Assembly: GCF_003150835.1 (NCBI RefSeq)
Contig: NZ_CP029479.1
Coordinates: 1-64,000, forward strand
Reading direction: 5' to 3'
Length of the DNA stretch: 64,000 nt
From: Phenylobacterium parvum
GTDB taxonomy: Bacteria > Pseudomonadota > Alphaproteobacteria > Caulobacterales > Caulobacteraceae
The translations under genes and the position numbers were made by a program. A model generated the notes under the pieces. That model did not search any database. It saw only the letters and a program-made list of their open reading frames with translations, and was not told the origin of the DNA. Of the stretch, positions 7,862 to 18,002 are shown piece after piece (position 1 is the first letter of the stretch; every line of letters starts with the position of its first letter).

Positions 7862-10816
7862 CTAGAGGCTGCGCTTCACCTCTTCGATGTTGAAGCACTC
7901 GATGATGTCGCCTTCCTGGATGTCCTGGAAGCCCTGGAAGGCCATCCCGCACTCCACCCCGTTGCCGACCTCGGCCACCTCTTCCTTGAAGCGCTTGAGG
8001 GTCTGCAGGACCCCCAGTTCGAGGACGACGATATCGTTGCGCACGATCCGGACGCGGGCGCCGCGGCGCACCACGCCTTCGGTGACCCGGCAGCCGGCGA
8101 CCTTGCCCACGCGGGTGATGTCGAACACCTGGAGGACCCGGGCGTTACCGAGGAAGGTTTCCCTCTGCTCGGGGGCCAGCAGGCCGGACATGACGCCCTT
8201 CACGTCATCGAGCAGGTCGTAGATGATCGCGTAGTAACGGATCTCCACGCCCTCGCGCTCGGCGAGCTGGCGGGCCTGGGTGGTGGCGCGGACGTTGAAG
8301 CCCAGGATGGGCGCGCCCGATCCCTTGGCCAGCATCACGTCGCTCTCGCTGATCGCCCCGGCGCCGGACAGGATGATCCGGGCGCGGACCTCGTCGGTGG
8401 CCAGCTTGTCCAGCGAGCCGACGATGGCCTCTGCGGATCCCTGGACGTCGGCCTTGATGATGACCGGCATCTCCGAGATCTTCTTGTCCTGCATCTTGGC
8501 CATGAAGTCGGCCATGGAGACGCCGCCGCCCACGGGGGCCCCGGCCTTCTCGCGCTTCAGGCGGATGCGGTATTCGGTCAGCTCGCGGGCGCGGGCCTCG
8601 GATTCCACCACGGCGAAGGCCTCGCCGGGGGACGGGGCGCCGTCCAGGCCCAGGATCTCCACCGGCTCGGAGGGCCCGGCCGAGACAACCTGTTCGTCCC
8701 GTTCGTTGAGCAGGGCGCGGACGCGGCCAAAGCTGGCGCCCGCCACGACGATGTCGCCGCGCTTCAGGGTGCCGCGCTTGACCAGGACGGTCGAGACGGC
8801 GCCGCGGCCACGGTCGATCTTGGACTCGATGACCACGCCTTCGCCGGTGCGGTCTGGGTTGGCCTTCAGCTCAAGCACCTCGGACTGCAGCAGGATGGCC
8901 TCGATCAGGTCGTCCAGGCCGGTCTTCTTCAGGGCCGAGACCTCGATGATCTGGGTCTCGCCGCCCAGGCTCTCGGCCACCACCTCATGCTGGAGCAGCT
9001 CGTTCACCACCCGGGTCGGGTTAGAGTCCGGCTTGTCCATCTTGTTGACGGCCACGATGATCGGGGTCCCGGCTGCGCGGGCGTGCTGGATGGCCTCGAT
9101 CGTCTGGGGCATGACCCCGTCGTCGGCGGCGACCACCAGGACGACGATGTCCGTCACCTCCGCGCCGCGGGCGCGCATGGCGGTGAAGGCGGCGTGGCCG
9201 GGGGTGTCCAGGAAGGTCACCTTCTGGCCGTTGGGCAGCTTCACCTGGTAGGCGCCGATGTGCTGGGTGATGCCGCCGTGCTCGCCGCCGGCCACGTCGG
9301 CCTGGCGAAGGGCGTCCAGCAGCGAGGTCTTGCCGTGGTCGACGTGGCCCATGACCGCGACCACGGGGGCGCGGGTCTCCAGGTTCTCGTCCACGTCCTC
9401 GGCGCCCAGGAAGCCTTCCTCGACGTCGGAGTCCGAGACGCGCTTGACGGTATGGCCGAACTCGGTGGCGATCAGTTCCGCCGTGTCGCTGTCGATCACG
9501 TCGTTGATCTTCACCATCATCCCCTGGCGCATCAGGAACTTGATGACGTCGACGCCGCGGGTGGCCATCCGGTTGGACAGCTCGGCGACGGTGATCACGT
9601 CGGGGATGACCACCTCGCGGGCCACGCGGGCCTGCTCCTGCACGCCGCCCTTGCGCTTCTCGCGCTCACGCTCCCGGGCCCGGCGGACCGAGGCGAGGGA
9701 ACGCATCCGTTCGACGGCGCCCTCGTCATCCCCGGCGACGGCCTGGATGGTCAGCCGCCCCTCGCGGCGCTGGGTGGCGCCCTTGGCGCGGCTGATCGGC
9801 TTTCCGGCCGCGTTGGCGGCCTTGCGGCGCGTATCCTCATCGTCGTCCACGCGGCGATCGAGGGTCTGGGAGCCGGGCCGGGGGGCCTGGCGGGTGGCGC
9901 GCTGGATCTCGGGGGTCGCCGGGGCGGCGGCCGGGGCCAGGCGCGGCGGCCTCGGACCGCCGGGGCGCGCGCCGTCGCGGGCGCCGGGCGCCGGGCGCGG
10001 CGACAGGGCCGAATAGCGGACAGGCTCGCCGCCCGGGGCTACGGGCCGGGGCGGCCGGGGGCCGCGATCGCCGTCACGCGGGCGGTCAGGGGCGCCGCGG
10101 TCGCGGGGCGGCTGGTCGGCCCGGGGCGCGCGCTGGCCGAAGCTGGTGTTCTCGAAGCGGCCGGCCGGACGTTCAGGTCGGTAGGTGGTGGTCGTCGGCC
10201 GGTCATCGCGACGTTCGCGGGACGGCTCGTAGGTCCGGGTCTGACCGGACGCGGCGGGCCGTGAGGGCTCGACCGGGGGGCGGGGCGCCGGCGCAGCGGG
10301 CGCCACAGCGGCCGGCGCCGCCGGAGCTGCGGGCGAGTCGGGGGCCGGCTGGGGCGCCGCCGGAGCGGGCGCTGGCGCCTGTGCTGCGGCTTCCGCCTGG
10401 GCTGCGGCGCGGGCGGCGGCCTCGGCCCTGGCGGCGGCTTCGGCGCGGGCGTTGGATTCCGCGGCCTGCCGGGCCTGGTGTTCGCGGGCGAGTTCGATCG
10501 CCCTCTGGCGGGCCTTGAGCTCCTCGGAGGACAGGCCGCCGTCAGAGGAGACCGGTGCGGCGGGCCGGGGCGCGGCCGGCGCGGCGGGGGGAGGCGTTCG
10601 GCGCTCGGCGGAGGACGGGGCGGCAAGGTTGCCCGGAGCCGGGCCGGCCGTGCGGGCGCGCTTGGTCTCGACCACCACCGTCTTCGAGCGGCCGTGGCTG
10701 AAGCTCTGCTTCACCGTGCCGGCGCTGACCGATCCGGCGCCGAGGCGCGGCTTGAGGGTCAGGGGCTGGCGTCCGCCGGGGGCGGAGGGACGGCCGTTGT
10801 CTTTATCGTCGCTCAT
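7862..10816 (-). CDS. infB: Translation initiation factor IF-2
   Basis: IF-2 is the GTPase that delivers initiator tRNA to the 30S subunit and promotes subunit joining. The 984-aa protein has a long N-terminal half rich in Ala, Pro, Arg and Gln (about 1-320, likely disordered), the IF2_N segment ([26 protein letters not shown]), the G domain with G1 GHVDHGKT at 490-497, G3 DTPGH and G4 NKMD, then domains II, III and the C-terminal tRNA-binding domain IV. It is the central gene of the minus-strand operon, preceded by the ylxR-like gene (48-base gap) as in most proteobacteria. The long disordered N-terminus is usual in this order. Confidence 0.98.
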   Translation of the reverse strand: MSDDKDNGRPSAPGGRQPLTLKPRLGAGSVSAGTVKQSFSHGRSKTVVVETKRARTAGPAPGNLAAPSSAERRTPPPAAPAAPRPAAPVSSDGGLSSEELKARQRAIELAREHQARQAAESNARAEAAARAEAAARAAAQAEAAAQAPAPAPAAPQPAPDSPAAPAAPAAVAPAAPAPRPPVEPSRPAASGQTRTYEPSRERRDDRPTTTTYRPERPAGRFENTSFGQRAPRADQPPRDRGAPDRPRDGDRGPRPPRPVAPGGEPVRYSALSPRPAPGARDGARPGGPRPPRLAPAAAPATPEIQRATRQAPRPGSQTLDRRVDDDEDTRRKAANAAGKPISRAKGATQRREGRLTIQAVAGDDEGAVERMRSLASVRRAREREREKRKGGVQEQARVAREVVIPDVITVAELSNRMATRGVDVIKFLMRQGMMVKINDVIDSDTAELIATEFGHTVKRVSDSDVEEGFLGAEDVDENLETRAPVVAVMGHVDHGKTSLLDALRQADVAGGEHGGITQHIGAYQVKLPNGQKVTFLDTPGHAAFTAMRARGAEVTDIVVLVVAADDGVMPQTIEAIQHARAAGTPIIVAVNKMDKPDSNPTRVVNELLQHEVVAESLGGETQIIEVSALKKTGLDDLIEAILLQSEVLELKANPDRTGEGVVIESKIDRGRGAVSTVLVKRGTLKRGDIVVAGASFGRVRALLNERDEQVVSAGPSEPVEILGLDGAPSPGEAFAVVESEARARELTEYRIRLKREKAGAPVGGGVSMADFMAKMQDKKISEMPVIIKADVQGSAEAIVGSLDKLATDEVRARIILSGAGAISESDVMLAKGSGAPILGFNVRATTQARQLAEREGVEIRYYAIIYDLLDDVKGVMSGLLAPEQRETFLGNARVLQVFDITRVGKVAGCRVTEGVVRRGARVRIVRNDIVVLELGVLQTLKRFKEEVAEVGNGVECGMAFQGFQDIQEGDIIECFNIEEVKRSL

Positions 10817-10864
10817 GCGCTCGCTTTACATCCGGCCGGACGGGTCCAGCCCACTTCAAAATCC

Positions 10865-11545
10865 CTAGCCCTGGGCCGGGTCCGGCGTCCCGGGCGCCGA
10901 AGGGGGCGCCTCGATCCAGGACTCCGGAACCAGGGGGCGGAAACCCGAAAGCCGCTGGACATCCAATGTCCAGCGGTCGGAAGCCCGTCCCGCAAGGAAA
11001 GCGGTGTGTATCACATTCTCGCCGCCCAAGGCCAAACTCAATTCTTCACCGGTCCAGAGACCCGCCACCCCTGGCTGCGGAGAGGCCCTTCGGGCGGCGG
11101 CCAGGACCTTCCGGCGGCCGTCTGCGGCGCCGTCCGCGGCCTCGATGATCCAGGCGGCCCGCCCCGCCGCGATCGTCGCCACGACCTTCTCGAAGCCAAA
11201 GACCAGTTCTCCCGCCCGCCGGGCCAGGCCCAGTCCGTCGAGGAGGCGCCGCACCAGCAGGCGCTCGACCTGGTCCGCGAGGCCGGGATCCGCCTTCAGC
11301 GGCGCCCGCGCCGCCCGGCTGAACAGGCCCTTGCGGGCCGCGGCGTCCACCGACGCCCGGTCCGCCGCGACCCAAAGGCCGCGACCCGGCAGCCGGGCCG
11401 CGAGGTCCGGCGTGACCTGGCCTCCGGGCCCTGCGGCGAAGCGGATCAGGGACTCGCGCGGGCGCACCTGTCCCGACACCAGGTCCCGGCTCTCGCGGGA
11501 GGCCTCGGCGTGGGTCTTCGGGGTCCTGGGCCCGGCGACGGTCAC
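10865..11545 (-). CDS. YlxR/L7Ae-type RNA-binding protein
   Basis: The 226-aa protein carries a YlxR (DUF448) domain at about 15-90, with LVSGQVRPRESLIRFAAGP, the GRGLWV motif and KGLFSRAAR. A second domain at about 95-190 resembles ribosomal L7Ae/L30e-like RNA-binding proteins (LLDGLGLARRAGELVFGFEKV). Such fusions are usual between nusA and infB in alphaproteobacteria. The cysteine often found at the start of YlxR (R-x-C-x-V) is replaced (SRDLV). Role: RNA binding linked to translation or RNase P, inferred from the family. It begins 7 bases after the nusA stop, so the two are probably translationally coupled. Confidence 0.88.
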   Translation of the reverse strand: MTVAGPRTPKTHAEASRESRDLVSGQVRPRESLIRFAAGPGGQVTPDLAARLPGRGLWVAADRASVDAAARKGLFSRAARAPLKADPGLADQVERLLVRRLLDGLGLARRAGELVFGFEKVVATIAAGRAAWIIEAADGAADGRRKVLAAARRASPQPGVAGLWTGEELSLALGGENVIHTAFLAGRASDRWTLDVQRLSGFRPLVPESWIEAPPSAPGTPDPAQG

Positions 11546-11552
11546 TCCGGCG

Positions 11553-13223
11553 TCAGGCCTCCCGGGCGCCCGGCTGGCCGAAGACGATGTCCTCTTCGCT
11601 CAGCTCGGCCTCGATCTCTTCCTCCACCTCTTCGGGGGGGGCCTCGATCCAGCCCATGGCGACCCGGGCGCGCATGATCAGGGCCTCGGCCTCGGCGGCG
11701 TCGAGGCTGAAGGCGTCCAGGACGCCCGGCTCGCGCACGCGCTCGCCGTTGCGGGTCTCGTACCATCCGCGCAGGTCGTCGGGGACCAGGCCGGCGAGGT
11801 CCTCGACGGACTTCACCTCGCCCTCGCCGAGGGCCACGGCCACCGGCAGGGTCACGCCCTCGATCTCCAGGAGGCCGTCCTCGACGCCCAGTTCACGGCG
11901 GCGGGCGTCCAGCTCGGCGGCCTCACGCTCCAGGTGATCCCGGGCCCGGGCCTGGATCTCCTCGGCGGTGTCCTCGTCAAAGCCCTCGATGTTGGCGACT
12001 TCCGAGGCGTCCACATAGGCCACGTCCTCGACGGTGGCGAAGCCCTCGGTGACCAGCAGCTGGGCGATGACCTCGTCCACGTCCAGGGCCTCCTGGAACA
12101 GGGCGGTGCGCTCGGCGAACTCGCGCTGGCGGCGCTCGCTCTCCTGGCTCTCGGTCATGATGTCGATCTGCCAGCCGGTCAGCTGGGACGCCAGGCGGAC
12201 GTTCTGGCCGCGCCGGCCGATGGCCAGGGACAGCTGCTCGTCCGGCACCACCACCTCGACGCGCTCGTCCTCCTCGTCCATCACCACCTTGGACACCTCT
12301 GCGGGCGCCAGGGCGTTGACGATGAAGGTGGCCTCGTCGGGGTTCCACTGGATGATGTCGATCTTCTCGCCCTGGAGCTCGGCCACCACGGCCTGGACCC
12401 GGCTGCCGCGCATGCCGACGCAGGCGCCGACAGGGTCGATGGAGCCGTCATTGGAGACCACGGCCATCTTGGCCCGGCTGCCAGGATCGCGGGCCACGGC
12501 GCGGATCTCGATGACCCCATCGTAGACCTCGGGCACTTCCTGGGCGAAGAGCCTGGCCAGAAAGCCGCCATGCGCCCGGCTCAGCAGGATCTGCGGGCCC
12601 TTGGCCTCACGCCGTACGTCGTAGATGTAGCAGCGGATCCGGTCGCCGATGTTGAAGTTCTCGCGCGGGATGGACTGGTCGCGGCGCATGATGCCCTCGC
12701 CGCGGCCCAGGTCGACGACGGTGTTCCCGTACTCGACCCGCTTGACCACGCCGTTGACGATCTCGCCGACCCGGTCCTTGAACTCCTCGTACTGGCGCTC
12801 GCGCTCGGCCTCGCGAACCTTTCCGGTCACCACCTGGCGGGCCATCTGGGTCTGCACCCGGCCGAACTCAAAGGGCGGCAGGACCTCTTCGTAGGTTTTT
12901 CCGACAGAGGCTTCGGGGTCGTCCCGCAGGGCTTCGGAAAGGCGTCGGACGCCGATCGGCTCGACGGGCAGCCCGTCCTCGTCGGTGAAGATCTCGTCAT
13001 CCGGGATCACCCGGATCACCCGCTTCAGGCTGGTCTCGCCGGTCTTGGGGTCGATCCGGACCCGGATGTCGTGCTCGGCGCCGTATCGGGCCCGGGCCCC
13101 CTTCTGGATGGCCTCCTCGATGGCCGAGATGACCACCTCGCGGTCAATGGATTTCTCGCGCGCCACGGCCTCTGCGATCTGCAGAAGCTCAAGCCTGTTT
13201 GCGGCGATCCCTGTCGGGCTCAT
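11553..13223 (-). CDS. nusA: Transcription termination/antitermination factor NusA
   Basis: NusA binds RNA polymerase and nascent RNA and modulates pausing, termination and antitermination. The 556-aa protein shows the N-terminal RNAP-binding domain ([24 protein letters not shown]), an S1 domain ([19 protein letters not shown]), KH1 and KH2 domains ([29 protein letters not shown]), then acidic C-terminal helix-hairpin repeats ([32 protein letters not shown]). Its start overlaps the rimP stop by 4 bases. NusA is known to regulate its own operon through leader terminators in other bacteria, and one is visible upstream of rimP at 13817-13846. Confidence 0.98.
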   Translation of the reverse strand: MSPTGIAANRLELLQIAEAVAREKSIDREVVISAIEEAIQKGARARYGAEHDIRVRIDPKTGETSLKRVIRVIPDDEIFTDEDGLPVEPIGVRRLSEALRDDPEASVGKTYEEVLPPFEFGRVQTQMARQVVTGKVREAERERQYEEFKDRVGEIVNGVVKRVEYGNTVVDLGRGEGIMRRDQSIPRENFNIGDRIRCYIYDVRREAKGPQILLSRAHGGFLARLFAQEVPEVYDGVIEIRAVARDPGSRAKMAVVSNDGSIDPVGACVGMRGSRVQAVVAELQGEKIDIIQWNPDEATFIVNALAPAEVSKVVMDEEDERVEVVVPDEQLSLAIGRRGQNVRLASQLTGWQIDIMTESQESERRQREFAERTALFQEALDVDEVIAQLLVTEGFATVEDVAYVDASEVANIEGFDEDTAEEIQARARDHLEREAAELDARRRELGVEDGLLEIEGVTLPVAVALGEGEVKSVEDLAGLVPDDLRGWYETRNGERVREPGVLDAFSLDAAEAEALIMRARVAMGWIEAPPEEVEEEIEAELSEEDIVFGQPGAREA

Positions 13224-13777
13224 GGGACGTCCTCCTGGTCGGAATCGGGATGGGTGTCGCCGGCCATCCGCTGGGCGCGCGACTGGGCGCCCCGCTCCAT
13301 CAGCCGGTCGGTCAGAACAAGCTTCGCCTCGGTGATCCAGGCGAAGGGGATGAGGGCGGTCTCGGCCTCGCCCTCGAGGTTGACGGCGACCTGGTCGCCC
13401 TCGACCCCGGCGAGCTCGCCGCGGAACCGCTTGCGGCCCTCGGCCATGCGGTCCAGCTCCAGCCGGGCCTCGTGGCCTTCGAAGGTCTCGAAGTCCTTCA
13501 GCCGTGTGAGGGGCCGGTCGACGCCGGGAGTGGAGACCTCAAGCGTGTACTCGCCGGACACGGGGTCGGCGGCGTCCAGGACCTCCGAGAGGGCCCGCGA
13601 CAGGCGGGCGCAGTCCTCGACGTTCATCTCGCCCTCGGGCGTGTCCGCCATGACCTGCAGGCGACGGGCCTGGTCGCCGCCCATCAGCCTCAGCCTCACG
13701 ATCTCGTAGCCCGCGGCCTCCGCCACCGGGTCGAGAAGCTCCAGGAGTCGGGCGTCTTCCGCCGTCCTGCTGCGCAT
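13220..13777 (-). CDS. rimP: Ribosome maturation factor RimP
   Basis: RimP binds free 30S precursors and helps S12 and S19 assembly. With ATG 13777 the protein is 185 aa and begins [17 protein letters not shown], the usual start of the family, followed by [27 protein letters not shown], the [16 protein letters not shown] signature and the C-terminal beta-barrel domain. A GGAGAG RBS lies just upstream. An open frame extends to 13858, but that extension would contain the leader terminator hairpin and has no family resemblance, so I reject it. First gene of the operon; overlaps nusA by 4 bases. Confidence 0.95.
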   Translation of the reverse strand: MRSRTAEDARLLELLDPVAEAAGYEIVRLRLMGGDQARRLQVMADTPEGEMNVEDCARLSRALSEVLDAADPVSGEYTLEVSTPGVDRPLTRLKDFETFEGHEARLELDRMAEGRKRFRGELAGVEGDQVAVNLEGEAETALIPFAWITEAKLVLTDRLMERGAQSRAQRMAGDTHPDSDQEDVP

Positions 13778-13816
13778 GCGCTCTCTCCGCGCCCCTGCGG
13801 GGCCCTCGGGTCCAAC

Positions 13817-13846
13817 AAAAAAGCGGCCGGGCCGCAGCCCGCCGCT
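13817..13846 (-). terminator. Intrinsic terminator in the rimP-nusA-infB operon leader
   Basis: Read on the minus strand: a GC stem formed by 13846-13837 and 13832-13822, 10 bp with one bulged base, closes a 4-base TGCG loop and runs straight into six T residues (13822-13817). This is the best intrinsic terminator in the window. It lies 40 bases upstream of the rimP ATG and downstream of the likely promoter region (about 13850-13986), so it must be read through before the ten-gene operon is expressed. No gene ends just upstream on this strand, so it is not an ordinary 3' terminator of a visible gene. Confidence 0.75.
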
Positions 13847-13986
13847 CGCAGACGTCATCCAACGTCACAAACGATGTTGCGACGGTGTATAGACGAGACG
13901 ACCGCGCCTGTCAGCCCCTTCCGCCGGCTGGCGCTTTCGGCCATCACCCCGGCGCCTTCGCCGCCCCCTCAACAGGACCCTCGCCC

Positions 13987-14523
13987 ATGGACATTTCCCG
14001 GATCCCCGTCGGGGTGAACCCGCCCTACGACGTCAACGCCCTGATCGAGATCCCGCAGGGTGGAGCGCCTGTGAAGTACGAGCTGGACAAGGCCTCGGGC
14101 GCGATGTTCGTCGACCGCTTCTTGCATACGGCCATGTTCTATCCGGGGAACTACGGCTTCATTCCCCACACCCTGTCCGGCGATGGGGATCCCATCGACA
14201 TCCTGGTGGTGGGCCCCACGCCGGTGGCCACGGGCGCCATCATCCGATGCCGGCCGATCGGCTGCCTCATCATGGTCGACGAGGCGGGCGAGGACGAGAA
14301 GGTCCTGGCCGTGCCGGTGGACAAGCTTCACCCTTACTACGCCGGCATCGATTCCTGGCGGTCCCTGCCGTCCATCCTGACCGAGCAGGTCGCCCACTTC
14401 TTCTCGCACTACAAGGACCTGGAGAAGGGCAAGATGTCCGAGGTCGGGCGCTGGGCCGACCCGGAGGAGACCGGCGACCTGATCCGCCAGGCGATCGAGC
14501 GGGGCCGTCAGGCCGGGGCCTGA
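13987..14523 (+). CDS. ppa: Inorganic pyrophosphatase (family I)
   Basis: This cytoplasmic hexameric Mg-dependent enzyme hydrolyses PPi and pulls biosynthetic reactions forward. The 178-aa protein starts MDISRIPVGVNPPYDVNAL, has the substrate-binding EIPQGG and KYELDK segments, FYPGNYGFIPHTL, and the signature DGDPIDILV with three catalytic aspartates. An open frame extends upstream to 13885, but homology and length support ATG 13987. It is divergent from rimP, so the 209-base gap should hold promoters for both. Its 3' end overlaps the convergent ampG gene by 16 bases. Confidence 0.97.
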   Translation: MDISRIPVGVNPPYDVNALIEIPQGGAPVKYELDKASGAMFVDRFLHTAMFYPGNYGFIPHTLSGDGDPIDILVVGPTPVATGAIIRCRPIGCLIMVDEAGEDEKVLAVPVDKLHPYYAGIDSWRSLPSILTEQVAHFFSHYKDLEKGKMSEVGRWADPEETGDLIRQAIERGRQAGA

Positions 14524-16226
14524 TCCGCCTCTCCGGCGGCCCGGATTCGCGCTCTGCGCTCCCGCGCCGCGACGACCAGGGTCAGGACCAGCCCCACCGC
14601 CCCCAGGGCGGCCGAGTAGACGAAGAAGGCGACATAGCCCGTCCCCAGGCCCGCGGCGCTCACCCCCGACTTCGCCGCCGCCGTGGCGAAGGCGCCGGAC
14701 GCCGCGGGGAAGAGGACAGATCCCGCGCTGTCCGCCATCCGCGCCGCCCCCTCGACGATGCGGCCCGACTGCGAGGCGACCAGCTTGCCCAACAGGGCGT
14801 AGAGCGATGAGAAGAGGGCGTACTGCGAGGCGGTGAAGCCCCGGCTGGTCAGGCTGGACATGTAGGCGATCAGGCAGGTGCCGGCGAAGCCGGACGCCAG
14901 GTTGTCCAGGCCGATGGCGACGGCCAGGGCCCAGAGCTGCGGCCCCTGCAGGGTCAGCCAGGCGAAGGCCAGGTTCGAGATGGGGCCGGCGAAGGCGCCG
15001 ATCACCAGCGATCGCATCAGGCCGAGGCGCGCCACCGCCCAGCCGCCCAGCCCCACCCCCGCCACGGACATCACCACGCCCAGCACCTTGCGCACCTCGG
15101 CGATCTCCAGCTTCGAGAACCCGAGGTCGAGATAGAAGGGGTTCATGATGTTCAGCACGAAGTCCGGCAGGCGGTAGACGCAGATCAGGGCCAGGATCAG
15201 GGCCGCGGTTCCCTGGTGACGCCGGACGAAGTCAGCCAGGGGCTCGCCCAGGGCCCGGAAGAGAAAGCGGCCGGGCCGGGTGGGCCGCCCCGGCAGGGGC
15301 AGGACCGCCGCCGCCAGCAGGGCCAGCCCCCCGAGGGCTGACGCCACCTGGGCGATCGCGCCGGCCGGCTTGGCGGCCCAGAGGTCGTCCAGGCCCTGGG
15401 CCGGTCCCGCCAGTCCGAGGGCGGCCAGGGGCGCCCGGATCAGGAAGGGGTCGCCCGACAGGCCTGATCCCAGGAGGGCCGCCGCAGCCAGGACGAGGCC
15501 GCCGCGGCCGACCCACTCCAGGAGGTCGGGGACCGGTCGCCGGGGGGCGGGATGGGCGTCAGCCGGGCGGGGCGCCAGGGCGGCCTCCCGCGGCGCGGCC
15601 AGGACGCCGGCGGTCCCCGCCAGCATCAGGCCCGCCATCAGGGCGTAGGAGCCCCCCCAGCCCATGGCGTCACTGAGGACCAGGGGCAGGATCCCCGCCA
15701 GGATCATGGCGATCCGGTAGCCCCACTGGTAGGCGGCGGCCAGGGCGCCGGCCCGCTCTTCCCCCGCAGCCTCGATCCGCCAGGCGTCGATGACGATGTC
15801 CTGTGTGGCGGAGACAAAGCCCACCAGCACGGCGAGCCCCGCCATGGCGCCCAGGCTCTTCGCCGGATCGACCCCCGAGATCGCCAGGAGGGCCAGGATG
15901 ATCACCGCCTGGCAGACCAGCATCCAGGAGCGCCGGTGGCCCAGGTTCCGGGTCAGGCCAGGGATCGCCACCCGGTCGACAAGGGGCGCCCAGAGGAACT
16001 TCACGGAATAGGCCAGGGTGGCGAGGCTGAAGACGCCGATGACCTCCAGCGACAGTCCCGCATCCCGCAGCCAGGCCGAGAGCGTGTCGAAGATCAGGAG
16101 GTTGGGAAGGCCTGAGGCGAAGCCCAGGGCCAGCATCACCAGGGACCGGCGCTCCAGGTAGACCGCCAGGGCCTGGAGGGTCGATAGCGGCTTGCCGCCC
16201 GCTTCCGGAGACTGGGTGTCGTGCAT
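14508..16226 (-). CDS. ampG: AmpG-family MFS transporter (muropeptide permease type)
   Basis: Inner-membrane major facilitator that in the known family imports GlcNAc-anhydroMurNAc muropeptides for peptidoglycan recycling. The 572-aa protein has about 12-14 hydrophobic segments. Family landmarks include LALGFASGLPNLLIFDTLSAWL at the N-terminus, KFLWAPLVDR, SATQDIVIDAWR and GAFAGPISNLAF, with FAGTCLIAYMSSLTSRGFTASQYALFSSL near the end. A Pro/Ala-rich variable stretch with extra hydrophobic segments separates the halves (about 215-330). No ampC-type lactamase or other recycling gene is in the window, so the substrate is inferred from family only. It lies downstream of shkA. Confidence 0.88.
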   Translation of the reverse strand: MHDTQSPEAGGKPLSTLQALAVYLERRSLVMLALGFASGLPNLLIFDTLSAWLRDAGLSLEVIGVFSLATLAYSVKFLWAPLVDRVAIPGLTRNLGHRRSWMLVCQAVIILALLAISGVDPAKSLGAMAGLAVLVGFVSATQDIVIDAWRIEAAGEERAGALAAAYQWGYRIAMILAGILPLVLSDAMGWGGSYALMAGLMLAGTAGVLAAPREAALAPRPADAHPAPRRPVPDLLEWVGRGGLVLAAAALLGSGLSGDPFLIRAPLAALGLAGPAQGLDDLWAAKPAGAIAQVASALGGLALLAAAVLPLPGRPTRPGRFLFRALGEPLADFVRRHQGTAALILALICVYRLPDFVLNIMNPFYLDLGFSKLEIAEVRKVLGVVMSVAGVGLGGWAVARLGLMRSLVIGAFAGPISNLAFAWLTLQGPQLWALAVAIGLDNLASGFAGTCLIAYMSSLTSRGFTASQYALFSSLYALLGKLVASQSGRIVEGAARMADSAGSVLFPAASGAFATAAAKSGVSAAGLGTGYVAFFVYSAALGAVGLVLTLVVAARERRARIRAAGEADQAPA

Positions 16227-16336
16227 GGGTCCGTCCGGGTCGCCGCCCGGCGCGGCCCTCGCACAGTGGCGCGCACCGCCGGCGCCGTCCAGCGGGTCAG
16301 GTCCAGCGGGTCAGGTCATGTGCAACTGGCGGCCGT

Positions 16337-17917
16337 TCAGGCCGAGCGCCGGCGGCCGGTGGGCTCGTTCCAGCCCCTCGCCACCCGCGAGAGGACCCGC
16401 CTGAGGGCGTCTGCGGACAGGGGCTTGACCAGGAAGTCGTCCATGCCGGCCGCCAGGCAGGTCTGCCGGTCGTCCTCGAAGGCGTTGGCCGTCAGGGCGA
16501 CAATGGGTGTGGCTATGCCCTGGGTGCGCATCTCCTGGGCGGTTTCCGGTCCGGTCATGCCCGGCATCCGCATGTCCATGAGGATCAGGTCGTATGCGCC
16601 CACCGCCACTGCGGCCAGGGCCTCGGGCCCGCCGGCGGCGTGGTCGACCACGCAGCTCTCGCGGTTCAGCATGGCCGTCGCCAGGAGGGCGTTGATGGCG
16701 TGGTCCTCGACCAGCAGGACCCTGAGGCCAGGCGCCACGGCGGGGGCGATCCGGTCGTCCAGCCGCTCGATCCGGCTCCGACCGCCCGCAGCGGCCAGGA
16801 CCCGCTCGGCGAGGGAGCCCGGGCGGAGCGGCTTGATGAGATAGCCGGCGAAACCCCGGGCCCGGTAGTCGTCGATGAGACCGCGGTCCTCGGGGGACAG
16901 CAGGATGATGGCGGGGCGGTCGTCCGGCGGAGCCCGGGGCGCCAGGACGTGGTCCACCAACAGCACCTCTGCGTCCGCCGGAAGGTCGCGCACGCTCGCC
17001 GCCGCGACGCCCTCGCCGCCGCGGGAGGCGACCTGGCGCACCGCCGCCTCGCAGACCAGCGGGCTGGGACTGACGACCCCAATCCTTCGGCGCGCAAGGT
17101 TCCGGCCCGGCGCCCCGCCGGCCCGCGGGGCCGGCAGGTCGAGCCAGAAATCGGCGCCTCCGCCCGGGGCCGGACTGACCCCTGCAGCGCCCCGCAGGGC
17201 TATGGCCAGGCTCCGGACGATGGCCAGGCCAAGCCCGGCGCCGCCCAGGCTGACCCCGTCGACGCGGGGATCGGTCTGGACGAAGGGCTCGAAGATGCGC
17301 TCGCGCTCTCCATCCGTGACGCCCGGCCCCGTGTCGCGGACGCTCAGGCGGATCCGGCCGGGTCCGGCGGGCGAGGCCGAGACGAGAACGCCGCCCTCGC
17401 TCGTGAACTTGATGGCGTTGCCCACATAGTTGAGCAGGACCTGGCGCAACCGTCCCTCATCCCCGCGGATGCGGCCCAGGCCGGGCGCAATCCACCAGCC
17501 GATCTCCAGCCCCTTCTCGGCGGCCCGCGGGGCGGTGAGCTCGCAGACCCCGCGCAGCAGGTCCTCCAGGACCACTTCCTCGGAATGGACCTCGATGGCC
17601 GAGGCGCCCAGGCGCGCGAAGTCCAGCAGCTGGTTGACCAGCCCCAGCATGTGCTCGCCGGACTCGCGAAGGGCGTCCACATAGCTCCTCTGCTCTCCGG
17701 TCAGCGGGGTGGCTTCCAGAAGGCGGGCCAGGCCCAGGACGCCGTTGAGGGGCGTACGGAACTCATGGCTCAGCCCGGCCAGCTCCTCGATGGTGACCGG
17801 GGTTGCGACCCCTTCAGGCGCCGCCGGCGGGTCGGGGGCTCCGGCGCCTGCATCCGCAGCTGGGGTCGGGGCGTTGAGGGCGACGGGTCGGGTCATGCCG
17901 GTTTCGTCGCACGCCAT
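16337..17917 (-). CDS. shkA: ShkA-like hybrid histidine kinase with pseudo-receiver
   Basis: Soluble 526-aa hybrid kinase with no membrane segment. From ATG 17917 (GGAG 8 bases upstream; a longer frame begins at TTG 17971): Ala/Pro-rich N-terminus (1-40), DHp with LSHEFRTPLNG (His51), catalytic domain with N-box (RQVLLNYVGNAIKF), VRDTGPGV and GAGLGLAI, a degenerate receiver Rec1 (about 280-380) lacking the N-terminal acidic pair, then a canonical receiver Rec2 with MDMRMPG (Asp448). Rec1 contains GYLIKPLR (Tyr359, Arg365) and the Rec1-Rec2 linker carries DDR at 387-389. In C. crescentus ShkA, c-di-GMP binds Rec1 and releases a DDR-locked kinase that feeds ShpA and TacA in stalk control. The layout matches that; homology is inferred by motif, and ShpA and TacA are not in this window. 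Confidence 0.8.
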   Translation of the reverse strand: MACDETGMTRPVALNAPTPAADAGAGAPDPPAAPEGVATPVTIEELAGLSHEFRTPLNGVLGLARLLEATPLTGEQRSYVDALRESGEHMLGLVNQLLDFARLGASAIEVHSEEVVLEDLLRGVCELTAPRAAEKGLEIGWWIAPGLGRIRGDEGRLRQVLLNYVGNAIKFTSEGGVLVSASPAGPGRIRLSVRDTGPGVTDGERERIFEPFVQTDPRVDGVSLGGAGLGLAIVRSLAIALRGAAGVSPAPGGGADFWLDLPAPRAGGAPGRNLARRRIGVVSPSPLVCEAAVRQVASRGGEGVAAASVRDLPADAEVLLVDHVLAPRAPPDDRPAIILLSPEDRGLIDDYRARGFAGYLIKPLRPGSLAERVLAAAGGRSRIERLDDRIAPAVAPGLRVLLVEDHAINALLATAMLNRESCVVDHAAGGPEALAAVAVGAYDLILMDMRMPGMTGPETAQEMRTQGIATPIVALTANAFEDDRQTCLAAGMDDFLVKPLSADALRRVLSRVARGWNEPTGRRRSA

Positions 17918-18002
17918 GTTTAAGGCTCCGTCAAACCGGGCGATTAACGCCCCGTCAACGGGCGCGGTCAACCGCTTGGGTGCGGGCCCCGATCGCCGCG
18001 GA

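Noticed and set aside
7562..10264. A 900-codon open frame antisense to infB
   Set aside because: Same shadow effect of GC-rich coding; IF-2 on the other strand has all motifs.
13847..13986. Initiator tRNA (metY-like) upstream of rimP, as in E. coli
   Set aside because: No cloverleaf or TTCGA-type arm is seen; the gap only offers the ppa/rimP divergent promoter region.
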